Shown here in pieces: positions 46,112-56,090 of a stretch of 64,000 nt of DNA (positions are counted from its first letter, which is position 1; each line of letters begins with the position of its first letter). The position numbers were made by a program, and so were the translations under genes. The stretch covers positions 113,503,110 through 113,567,109 of the forward strand of contig JAYESD010000001.1 of the NCBI GenBank assembly GCA_036927565.1, given 5' to 3'. This DNA is from Tuctoria greenei. Lineage: Eukaryota > Streptophyta > Magnoliopsida > Poales > Poaceae. A model generated the notes under the pieces. That model did not search any database. It worked only from the letters and a program-made list of their open reading frames with translations, and was not told where the DNA came from.

Positions 46112-46925
46112 TCACAACGAATGAAACCAAAACGAGTGAAATCCAAAGGTTTTGTGATAATATCGGCCAACTGTTGTTCGGTATCTACATGATGAAGCAC
46201 AATGTTTCCTTTTCAACATTATCATAGAGAAAGTGATATCTAATGTCAATGTGCTTTGCTCTCGAATGTTGCACGGGATTTTTAGCAATGCAAATGGCAC
46301 TAGTGTTATCACAAAACGGTGGAACACTATATAGATCAGCCCCGTAGTCCTTAAGTGTTTGAACAATCCAAAGAATTTTTGAGCAAGCGCTAGCAGCAGC
46401 TACATATTCAGATTCGGCTGTGGATTGTGCAACTGAGTTTTGTTTTCTAGAGGACCAAGCAACAAGAGAATTACCAAGAAAATGACAAGCACCCAAAGTA
46501 TTTTTCCTATCAATCCTACAACCCCCAAAATCGCATCTGAAAAAGCTTTCAAAGTAACGGTTGAGGAAGAAGGAAGAAAAATACCAAATTCTCGAGTTCC
46601 ATGTAAGTACCTGAAAATTCTTTTGATGGCTTTATGATGTGAAGCATGTGGGGAAGCTTGAAATCGTGCACAAAGACATACACCGAATTGAATGTCCGGT
46701 CTTGATGCCATGAGGTACAAAAGTGATCCAAGCATGCTTCATCTATATTCTTTTTGATCTACGGTTTCACCATCTTTATCAAGTTCAAGTGTCGTTGTTG
46801 TATCCATTTGTGTCCAAAGAGGCTTCCTTTTGTATATGTTGAAGCGCTTAAGAAGGTCTCTTGTATACTTTGTTTGATGCACAAAGGTACCTTCCTTGGT
46901 TTGCTTGATTTGTAGCCCCTAAAAG
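46112..46925 (-). pseudogene. Ty1/copia pol fragment (RT end and RNase H)
   Basis: The minus strand contains a segment related to the RT end (near 46920-46760, with QIKQTKEGTFVHQ). MLGSLLYLMASRPDIQFGVCLCARFQASP and KRIFRYLHGT follow at 46735-46600. RNase H lies at 46496-46185 with LGNSLVAWSSRKQNSVAQST, AESEYVAAASA, CDNTSAICIAKNP and SRAKHIDIRYHF. Frameshifts lie between the RT and RNase H parts and near 46190. The fragment is cut at about 46925 by the Tat-2 LTR. The copia assignment is certain, the SIRE lineage likely. Confidence 0.88.
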
Positions 46926-47177
46926 TACGTGAGTCCTCCCATCATACTCATCGAAGTGTGCGATCGACACTTCCCCCGTTACAACTAGAGCATAGCCAGC
47001 GGAGGTTCTTGATTGGTTGGGGCGCGTGTGAGATTACAAACAAGACAGTGACACGATGATTTTACGTGGTTCGGGCCGCTAGAGCGTAACACACTACTCC
47101 ACTAGATGTGTTGTATGTATGAATGTGTGGCGCTTGTGAGCGTGTGAGCTTAGTTGTCTCTGTACCGAGTGGCGCAT

Positions 47178-47188
47178 CTATTTTATAG
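47178..47188 (-). promoter_or_regulatory. Tat-2 LTR TATA box
   Basis: The minus strand CTATAAAATAG follows GTCCTTGGA. It is homologous to the Tat-1 TATA box at 11541. Confidence 0.6.
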
Positions 47189-47472
47189 TCCAAGGACTAG
47201 CCGTTACATTGTCGGCCTGGCCCGACATGTGGCCCTGGCGATAGTCAATTGCCTAATACACAATCTGTGACTATTAAGCGTAATTAACAACATGATAACC
47301 TGCCTTAATGGCAGCGTTACCATTGTTAAGGGTCCTCTGATCATGTATTATTAATATGGTATTGATGACATGAAATCAGTTCTTGTAATTGTAGCTTCAA
47401 CTGTCCCTTGAATGTTCGTGCTGTTGGAGATCTACCTATCTCTTCATTGTTGTCCCAGGTCCAGAGGCTAGA

Positions 47473-47690
47473 CATGTGGCGGCTCTAGAGCTTCCCATCA
47501 TGGGGAGGAAGGTTCGGAGCCACTATACATGTGGCAGTACCGGAGCTTCCCTATAGGGGGGTTGGCTCCGGCCTTGTGTTACACATGGCAGTGCCAGAGC
47601 TACCCAAACGAGGGAGGCAGGTACAGTGCTATGTAACATGTGTAGCCTTCGGAGGTATTCAACTCAGACGGGTGGAACTCCTCAGTGTTT
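47473..47690. repeat. ~55-bp tandem units in Tat-2 U3
   Basis: Units start near 47473, 47528 and 47583, with a partial one at 47637. Each begins ACATGTGGCRG or ACATGGCAG, followed by an AGAGCT or GGAGCT core and a G-rich run. The array is about 290-500 bp upstream of the TATA box on the minus strand. Confidence 0.7.
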
Positions 47691-47732
47691 CTTGCGGTAT
47701 CATAGGGTACCCGGTACGCAGGGTATCGACAG

Positions 47733-47746
47733 TGGCCCCCAGGCCC
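47733..47746 (-). other. Tat-2 polypurine tract
   Basis: On the minus strand GGCCTGGGGGCCAC abuts the LTR start. It matches the Tat-1 tract. Confidence 0.6.
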
Positions 47747-48268
47747 ACCACTGGGAGAAACCCTTTGGGTTAAGTTATTCTACCAGAGGTGGCGCCATCT
47801 TTGATTCCTGCACTACGGCTTTAAAGCTCTTCTGATGTGATATTGGGGTGATGGTTCGCTGTTAAACCATCGCCGCTGGCTTCTTTTGAATGTGGAAGGT
47901 AAGATCCTCGCGTGCGGATCTCACGAAATTGAAGCTCACCGGTTCCCAATCTGAAAACTGTATCAGTTCCGCATGCCTTGTCAGGCCACCGCCCTCGGGC
48001 ATCCCACTTCCCATCATGACAATAGTTCACCTGGGGTAATAAATTCGGCCTTTCCGCCAGAGTGGACCTGGGTCCATTCATCATTGTTAGAGTAGATTTT
48101 TGAAGACGTGATTTCAATCCCATTGAAGTTTACATCCAAGTGTTGCGGAGGCTTACTTAAGAAGGAAAGCCCGGCCGGTTTGAGGACTATTTACACTTTC
48201 AGTCGAACTTGCGCTCAGAGCCTCCTAACCTTCGCATAGCCTTCCAACTTTCGCTCCACTTTGCCGCG

Positions 48269-51200
48269 ATGGAGTTGGGTCTTCCCCGCAGCAATATCAA
48301 CACCAATAAAGAGATGTCTAGTGTCCGGACCAACATGGGATGGTCTAGCGACTCTTGCAACAGCTTTGGCAAGCTCACCTTCAAGAAGGAGAACACCGGA
48401 TAGATGGTGTACTTCTCAGCGTACGCCATGGTGGGTCTGATCCCACCTTTTTGAAGCTTTCTTTTGATGCTGCTAGATTTCTATGACCTCCATCTTTATC
48501 ATCTGGGCCCACACTCCCTCTTGCTAGTGGCGACATTCGTCCACTTCTGCGAGATGTGGGTGGGCGTTGCATTGAGCTGTTTCAGACCTTCTTCACGGTC
48601 CACACCATCGGGAAGGGGACGGAGTTGATAGGCTTCTACTATTTCATAAAGTGAAAGAACTGCCCCTTCAAGTACTTTAATACCTTCCCCTCCGGCAAGT
48701 GGGACAATTGGAACAAGTGTTGGGTGATCATCACAGTGGAGGAGCACGAGAGGCTGGAGCTGCCAAAGGGCCTTCCAAATGTCAACACCGACGCCTGGAT
48801 CGTAGTTCCGGAGCTGTCGGAGACGTACAAGCCCATCCTGGAAAGGATCCAAGAATGCATGGAGGGATGAGTGACCCCCCAAATGGTCTTCGGCAATTTC
48901 TTGTTGAACAGGTGGGCTCCGCTGAAGACTAGGGAGTGGCCCGCATGGGATTTCAATAGTGAAATGGACCACAACCGAATTGAAGTCAGTTTGAACACCA
49001 ACTTGGATGATGAAAATTTGAAGATTCATCTTAAGAAGTTTTAGAATGGAGGTATCTCCCGCGATGCCCTAGCTCCACCGGCTGCCTTGCTACCTCTGAA
49101 CATGGTTCTCGAGGTTAGCAGGGAGATCCGGAGGAGAATGTCAGCATTGGATGAATTGGGCATGGTCGAGAGGTGCCATATCTCATGGTTTGCAATCCCC
49201 GGAGCTTTGGAAAGGGTAGACCCCACTGCTCTAGGCCAGAAGGTTGATGATGCTAGCAAGGGCAAGGACAAAGGCAAGGAGTCGGCTAAATCTTCTAGCC
49301 GGAAGAGGAAGTTGAGGCATGCTGATGAGAGCTCCATCAGGTCGGCTCCGACTTCAACAGCCCCTTATCCATAGTAAAGTAGATGTTCAGCGGCCATGCC
49401 ACCTTCGGTGCCAGCGTCATCAAGAAGCGCAAGCTCTGGAAAATCAACTCCGATTCTGGTGCTAGCTCCGGGCTCTATGACCGGCGGTCCTTCCCAGCCA
49501 AAGGAGGTCCCGGCTGAGAAGACTCCAGCTGCAGCGGCTAGCTCCCAACTGAGGATCGAGGTATTTGCCTCACTGAATCTGGTGGGCTTTGACTCCAAGC
49601 CTCAAGAGAAGAAATTCCACGACGACTGGGGCGGTAGCATTCCTAGGTAAGCATTGTCATCTCACCCTGAGGTGCCAATCTTGTCTTTATCATGTTTTAA
49701 TTTTCTCGATCTTTTGTTTACAGGGTGTCGAGCAAGAAGTCTGAGGCTTCGACAACTGCTGCAGCGACTGAGGCTGAGCGCACGGAACATCCAGCTTCGA
49801 CCCCTGTGCCTTCCCAAGTTGTGGCAGAGAACACGGCAGCTCCGACGCCAGCCGTCGTGGACTTGGGTCCCAAAGAGACACCAGAAACTCCTGTGGTAGC
49901 GCCGAACCACAAGGGAGAATTTGATGAAGATGCGCCAACGACCACAGCGCCATCGGCTAAAGCTCCTGCGCAGGAGATGGAGATGGCAGAAGCTTCGGTG
50001 TTAGAGGCGGTGGTAACCGAAGCTCCAGCGCCTGTGCTGGAAGTTGTTTAAAGAACCGGCGATCAAGCCAGAGGTGCCAGAAGTTCTGGCCTCTGTGACG
50101 GAGATTGTTGAAGCTCTGGCACCTCGACCAGATGCAGTAGAAGTACCAGCGCCAGAACCGGCAGTGGTGGGGGCTCCGAACCAAGCTCCAACGTTTGCCC
50201 CTGAGGCGATTACTCCGGAGGCGCCGATGTCTGAGCTGAAGCGCCCAGAGGAGTAGGCGGTGGACCCTCCATTTGCAGAGTCGTCGACCTAAGATCCGGC
50301 GGGGGACCTTCCGCGTCAGCCCTGGAGATTGAAGTTCCCACGGCGGGACCATAATCGGCGGTGGTAGAAGCAGAAGAGCATCCAGGGGGCGGCCCTAGTG
50401 CTGCAAGACCGCAGGGGACCACACTTGTGGCATGGGACCCAATTTTCATGCTTGAAGACCCCTTGGAGCCATCGGAGATGATCCCAGCAGGTCCGGAGCC
50501 TATTCCCTTGGCATTGTCTATCGACAACGCCTGCTCTAGTCACCGTCATGTTCGGCTCGCCTTTGACCATGATAGCAAGGTCCTCGAAGAAGAGCGCCAC
50601 ACCTTACGACGTTGGCGCAAAAGACTTCATTTCGAAACCAAGCTGGCACAATCAAGGCTTGCTGATCATCAGGAGTGGGTCGAGGAGGAAAAGGCACGGA
50701 TGTATTATTGGGGCCAGCTGCTGGATGAGAGGGAGGCCTCGATCAGGGCCCTTGGCACTAAGTCTTGGGAGATTCTCGTGCATGCCAAGAAAAGCAGTGA
50801 TGCTGCTGACGATCATCACGACAACCTCAACACGCTGAACGAGATTCTCCTGAAGCGTCGAGTGGACCTCGATGAGAGGGAAGAGAAGCTCTTGGAAGTG
50901 CAGGAGGACATTTTGAAAAAGAGAGGGGGAGCTCACCCAGAAATTGACTCTGGGGGAGCAGAACTTGGAGGACCGCACCAAAAACTTTGATCAGTGGTTC
51001 AAGCAGGAGGAAGAGAAGCACTGGAAGCTGGGGCAAGAGCTCTCTAAAAGAGAAGCTGATGTTGCCACCAGAGATGGAAAGGTGAGAGGTAGGGAGAAAG
51101 ACTTGGCCGAATGGCGAAACCGCATCCACCTCCGGGAGACGGAGCATACTGACCGCAAAAAACAAGTGGCTGAAATCATTCAACAGCATGCCAAAGAGGT

Positions 51201-51639
51201 CGAGCGCATTGCCTGGGAGAGTTCGGAGCTTGCAGCCACCAGAAGGTCACTTGAGGAGCTGAGGAACATGAGGGCGACTGAGGAACGACAGGTCTGGGAC
51301 TTCTTGGGGCATGCTGACAGAGCTTTGGTGCCGCTTGGCTTGAGTCCGGTACGTCTGGAGAACCCAGCACCGGAGTTGGACCAGACACTAGTGGCACTTA
51401 GCTCTACTGGCAGCAAACTCGACGCGATGTTTGACGTCATCGCCGACCAGCTAGAGACGGAGGGGAAATCTCTGGCCAAGAACGTCGCCGAATATGTTCT
51501 GGTGTGTTACAAGAGCCGAGACCCCCAACTCTCACTAGACCAAGTCTTCGAAGGACCCATTGTCGAGGACCAATATGCCGCCAGGGCTAGTGCCCAAGAA
51601 GCTACCGAGAAGGTTGCCTCGTTCTTCCACAGGACTTAG
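48269..51639 (+). pseudogene. Tat-2 antisense ORF (aORF), two exons, broken
   Basis: The start is MELGLPRSN at 48269, aligned with 10403 of Tat-1. Exon 1 carries the same N-terminal domain, with an in-frame TAG near 48402 and a TGA near 48454. Then come a KSSSRKRKLRHAD basic linker and a Ser/Pro-rich stretch. A 77-bp intron at 49647-49723 has good splice signals. Exon 2 starts VSSKKSEASTTAAATEAE and runs through an Ala/Pro/Glu/Val-rich region into a long coiled coil (about 50570-51500), ending VASFFHRT. Frameshifts occur near 50045 and again between 50944 and 50990. The coiled-coil tail (EEEKHWKLGQELSKREADV...) is well conserved with Tat-1, so it was under selection before decay. It is on the strand opposite to the Tat-2 element. 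Confidence 0.75.
49647..49723 (+). other. Intron in Tat-2 aORF
   Basis: The donor is TAG|GTAAGC and the acceptor CTTTTGTTTACAG. The flanking exons join in a frame conserved with Tat-1. The Tat-1 copies keep the donor (9020 and 4862 on the minus strand), but the acceptor reads CAT. Confidence 0.65.
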
Positions 51640-51960
51640 AGCCTCCAGTAGCTAGGACCTTTCTCTTTTGCCTTTTACTGTAATCCTCATTTTGTAATCC
51701 AGTACTTCCTATGAATGAAATCCACTGTTTGAATGAATGAATTCAATTTTATATTTGTCTTCAATGCATTGTCTTTCATCTATTTGGCCCCCAGGTAGAT
51801 GTACACGATTTGATCGTGAACATGTACCAAAAGGTTTTGACAATGTGTTGATGTCTTAAAAGCTTCGAACTTGCAGCCAACACGTTTAGCTTTTAGGTCC
51901 AAAGTTTATCTCCGGCACCTAAAGGGACCCTTTGTTGCATCAGCAGCGGGCTCCCTGGGA
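51640..51960. other. 3' flank of Tat-2 aORF, no gene
   Basis: The segment aligns with the sequence below 2847 and 7005 in Tat-1 and contains AATGAATGAATTC-type short repeats. No coding potential was seen. Confidence 0.4.
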
Positions 51961-51966
51961 GTTGTC

Positions 51967-52265
51967 GGAGCTTTGTAGCTCCGATGGCGCCAACTGTCAA
52001 CGCGTAAAATGTCCATGGCGAGCCCCCTGGGATTGTCTGTTCTTCCCGACTTCGACAATATCCACCATCAACATAGAATACGTCGACGGCGAATCCCCTT
52101 AGGGTGATTTCTTCACCATCTTTGCTTCAATTGTCATTATGCTTCACGTCAACGGTTGACCCCAATGGTAGTTGTCGGAGCTTGTTAGCTCCGAGAATGC
52201 CGACTTTCAACATTAGAAACATCGACGGCGGGCCCCCTTGGGGGATGTTGGAGCTTAGTAGCTCC
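51967..52265. repeat. Hairpin repeat cluster in Tat-2
   Basis: Perfect GGAGCT-NNNN-AGCTCC dyads lie at 51967-51982, 52177-52192 and 52250-52265, with loops TTGT, TGTT and TAGT. They alternate with GTCGACGGCG and GGCCCCCTTGGGGG motifs. They correspond to the clusters in Tat-1, in inverted orientation. Confidence 0.8.
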
Positions 52266-52615
52266 GCCATCGTCCACCATCGTCATTAGTTTTCATTTTT
52301 CTTGCGCATCAAAGACAAGAAAAACAATAAAATTCGTCTTCACGTCTATAACTCTTTTGCGTCTTACTATTCTTATTCGAGTTTCAGATTCAAAAGAAAC
52401 CAATATGATAACAAGTACATTGTTACAATCTCTCCAGGTCCGAATGCCTTCACGACCCGCCCTACTGAGGCCTGCCGGAATGTAGGTAGAGTGGCGTACT
52501 TATGGTGCTTGACCAGGCTAAGTTGATAGCGCACTCTGGACCTAACAATAGCTTTGGCGTTCAGGCGAGTAGATAGTCTAGCAATGCTAAGATCCCGATA
52601 AATTGACAAAATAAT

Positions 52616-55600
52616 GTGGGGACCAGAGCCCGACATTCCAGGAATCGCAATTGGGTAGTATCGTGCGATGCGGCACCCACAACACACAGAAAAAGATACA
52701 TCACAGCGGCGTGGAGGGTTCCCACTCGGCCGTGTACCCCAACAGGGGCAACGCCACACCGGCGAACCCTTCATCATAAACGTCATCATCTGCACCAAAA
52801 ACTTAAAATAGCAACCATGAGCACGAAGGCTCAGCAAGACATAACCGTGTCCACTAAGCATGGAACTTTATACGCATGATAGACGTAATGTAGGATAGCA
52901 GTTTGCAATAAAAGACTCTGCTAAATGTAGTCCTTACTTTCAGATTTTAGCAGCAAATTAAGGCTTCATGAATCTGAAATGTAGTAAACAACCTGATCTA
53001 AACATACAAGCATCAATACATAATTATTCCTATAGCATGATTCAATAATATTCAGGTCCAAATAATTAACTACGTCATGACTCAGTGAACAAGTGGTACT
53101 CAATAACCGTGAGGGACGGCGAATCGAATCGATATACACCTGCAGGGATACCCGAATAGTACGACACATATACCCACACTCGGAGCTACCTACACGCTGA
53201 ACCGGTCCAACCGCTATGAGCAGGAGGCCCCCTCACGGAGTACGACATACCCGCTGGCAGGTCTACACCTTGCTGATCTCAACCCGCACCTATAAGGCGG
53301 TGGGGTATGCCTCGACACTAAGGTGGACAAGTTACATCGGTTTACTGGGTCCCATATATCTGGTATGCCTTCGGTACATTCAAACTTGCTCAACAGGGCC
53401 ACACACGGATCGGTCCTTGATCGACACAGGCACAGCTACAGCTCACATGCCCCTATGTCCTACTGCTCTTAATCCATGCCTGGTCTCATATTTAACCAAA
53501 TGGTGAATCTCTCACTCGACCAATTCCATGTGAACCCAAATCCTTAACTCGCGAGTAGATTCCAACTACTCTACTTCTACTGAAGCAACTATAACGTTAA
53601 GCATAGTATGGACACATCGAGGACTTAAACATCTACCCTGCTCTCATGGGTTCTCTGGTCATGCATGTGGAAAAACTCCAAAAAAACTTATACTTAATGC
53701 ATATACATGCTAACCCATATAGTGTGATACAAATAAAATTTTAAAACACTGTTTAATGCAAACCGGGGCTTGCCTGGCTGTGAGACTGGAGTAAAGTTAG
53801 TCTCCGGATTGAAGACTTCTAGTGGCTCCAGGGTCTCCTCGAGCTCGGCAACTATTCGATATGCAAAGAAAAATGCAGGTGATTCAATATTGGGATTATT
53901 GCATAGCTTGAAAGTACAGATCATCCTGGTTCTATCAAAATTTATTTGGGAATTTTTGGACAAGTATTCTAGGAGATATGGATTTTCCAAGTTGGAGCAA
54001 TTTCTGGAATTAAATTCAAATGGGAACGTTTAAATAATCAAGGGGGTCCCACGGTTTTAAAATGGACCAATCAGAATGAAGCACACGGGTGTCACAGAGA
54101 TAACGGTGTAGCCACATTCGATCGCCACGCCGCACCGGATCCGGGCGCGCGCTTCTTTGGCTGACAGTCGGGGCCCTCCCGGGTCTTCGTCTACCTCGTG
54201 CCTACGGCGCTGAGGCACGGCGCGCGGCAGCACCCGACGGCTGCCACTCACTGCAGCCCGTTTGGGGCACGGCGGCGCTCCACCCTCGCCGCCCCACCTG
54301 AATACCAATGAGGAACACGGTGGTGCCGCCCTCGACGGCGATGGGTCACCGGAAATGGCAGTGCGACGGCGGCGGCGACGGTTAGGGTTTTGGCCATGTC
54401 GGCCGAACCCTACGGTGGGCTAAAACGATCGGGATGACCTCAGGAAGCTTCATGGAAGCATGGGGAAGATGATTCTGCGCATAAGAAGGAGAGAAAAGGT
54501 TCGGAAGATGGTGGTGACGATGGACCAATGAGGGGAAAACTGGCGGTTGGGGAAAAAATGGTATTCCGGCTTGAATACCTGATAAAACTCAATGAATCTT
54601 CTTCGAGGTGATGCGCCTGGTCATATAGAATGACATAGCACAAGTGCACAAGGAATAATCAACCGTATAAAAGGAATTTCATGCGGGAAACAACTCTACT
54701 CATACCCAAAGCTCGTCGGAAGAAATGGAAATACGGGGGCTAGGAGGCATGGCATGGGCTGAAACTTTGCTAGCATGTTCTACATCTAATTGTGCACCTT
54801 TTTCCTTCAAGGATCGAGACGAGTTGATTGCTGTAACGTCGTATCAACAATGATCAGAGAGGCGGCAAACAGGGGACTTTTTCCGGCTGCCGCAGTTTCG
54901 TATTTAACTGCTTTGTGGGTGGCCTAACAGTGCAATAACTTGATCACAAAGCTGCTAAAGATATCGGGGAGTGAAGAGAGGCAAAGAAAAGTGCTCAACA
55001 CGGAGTACCTATGCTGCAAATCGTCTGGACAGTGAAGATTTCGGTTGAGAGGCAAATATGGCGCTGGAACTTATCAGAGGAAGCAAAGGTCGAGTCAGTG
55101 ACCTGTAGGAGGATAAGGAGGAGGTCAGGGCGTGCTGGGGGCAGCTGGAGGCGACCTCAAACAATGCAAGCAGCTGCCTGGACTGTGCATGGCATGTGGT
55201 GTCACTTGGAGAGCAAAAACAACACTTTGCTTTGGATGACAAATGGGTCCAACCTCATCCTCATCCTTGCTCCATCAATTCTACCACCTAATTCGTTCCA
55301 AAATTTGCTAGATATTTGTGGGATGGCTGGATTAATCATATAGAATTTGATTTTGAATTCCAATAGTTGATTTGACAAAATTTCATTTAGATTCAAACTC
55401 GAATTTGAATTTGAGTTGAATTAAATGTAGCTATCGAATTAAATAGCAAACTTGCTTAAAAAATTATGAAAGTTTGCAGGGAGGCTAATTGAAATATTTG
55501 GAATCCATTGGTCAACTCAAATCTTCATGTTAACTTCATTTGAACAGTAGCTATGTTTTTTTTGAATTCCCTCATTTGGAGTTTGTATTATATATATTTT

Positions 55601-55682
55601 CCCATTTCCTTTTTATTGCTTTTTATTATTCAAATTTTTTTGTCCTACTGAACTTTGAATTATTGAAATTAGGGATCTTACA
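52616..55682 (-). repeat. Tekay-C 3' LTR (3067 bp)
   Basis: Its plus-strand start TGTGGGGACC is the reverse complement of the Tekay-B LTR end. On the minus strand it begins TGTAAGATCCC at 55682. The half near 52616-53760 is clearly related to the U5 half of Tekay-B and Tekay-D, while the U3 half is unrelated. A GC-rich leader lies at 54060-54420. Confidence 0.8.
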
Positions 55683-55699
55683 TTCCTTCCCCCTTAAAA
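55683..55699 (-). other. Tekay-C polypurine tract
   Basis: The minus strand TTTTAAGGGGGAAGGAA touches the LTR start. It differs by two bases from the Tekay-B tract. Confidence 0.9.
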
Positions 55700-56090
55700 G
55701 AATATCGTCCCGAGATTACAATGAAGAGACGAAAGTAGGAGAGAAATTACCGGATATGAGACGATAAGAAAATCAGGATAGTTGGAGCGGAGATATTCTT
55801 CGGATTCCCAAGTCGCTTCTTCAGAAGTATGGTTGCTCCATAACACTTTATAGAACCACAGCGTGCAGTTCCGCGTTGTTTGAGCCTTCTTGTCGAGAAT
55901 CTGAATCGGATGTTCAGAGTATGTGAGATCCGATTGCAACTCGCCGATTTCATACGTGTGGACTGCAGCGGTGAACTTGAGATATTTCCGGAGCTGAGAT
56001 ACGTGGAAAATGTTGTGGATACCAGCGAGAGATGCCGGCAAATCCAATCTATAAGCCACAGGTTCGCACTTCTCCGTAATAGCAAACGGA
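55694..56090 (-). pseudogene. Tekay-C pol C-terminus, cut by insertion
   Basis: The open minus frame runs from the integrase GPF segment (FAITEKCEPVAYRLDLP) through HNIFHVSQLRKYLK to a chromodomain-like tail, WSNHTSEEATWESEEYLRSNYPDFL. It closely resembles Tekay-B residues of about 1390-1505. The codons just upstream are replaced by the Tekay-D LTR at 56091. The frame continues past the usual end into the polypurine tract, so its stop may be shifted. It was open when interrupted, so it may have been a recent active copy. Confidence 0.85.

Larger units (their letters stand above)
43254..46925 (-). mobile_element. SIRE-type Ty1/copia element, 3' part
   Basis: In minus orientation it holds the end of pol (RT and RNase H), several polypurine motifs, and a 3' LTR. 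The 5' half is missing because a Tat-2 LTR starts near 46926, inside the RT sequence. The multiple AGGGGGAGAA-like motifs before the LTR are a known feature of Sireviruses. The lineage call is moderately sure. Confidence 0.75.
46926..47731 (-). repeat. Tat-2 3' LTR
   Basis: On the minus strand it starts TGTCGATACCCTGCG at 47731. Homology to the Tat-1 LTR extends to about 46940. The exact left end is uncertain by about 20 bp. Confidence 0.65.
46926..52615 (-). mobile_element. Tat-2: 3' part of a minus-strand Tat element
   Basis: The LTR, polypurine tract, antisense gene and hairpin repeats appear in the same order as in Tat-1 but inverted. It is cut at 52615 by the Tekay-C LTR, so gag and pol are not visible. 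Its left end lies in the copia pol fragment. It preserves the aORF intron better than Tat-1 does. Confidence 0.65.
52616..56090 (-). mobile_element. Tekay-C: 3' LTR and pol end of a minus-strand element
   Basis: It is inserted in Tat-2 at 52616 and interrupted at 56090 by Tekay-D. It has an LTR of 3067 bp, a polypurine tract and the last 130 codons of pol. The remainder is outside the window. The possible left target duplication AATAA (52611-52615) cannot be verified. Confidence 0.8.

Noticed and set aside
47531..48123. Short ORFs in the Tat-2 LTR and adjoining segment, and the Tat-1 equivalents
   Set aside because: The DNA is conserved between the Tat copies but the reading frames are not.
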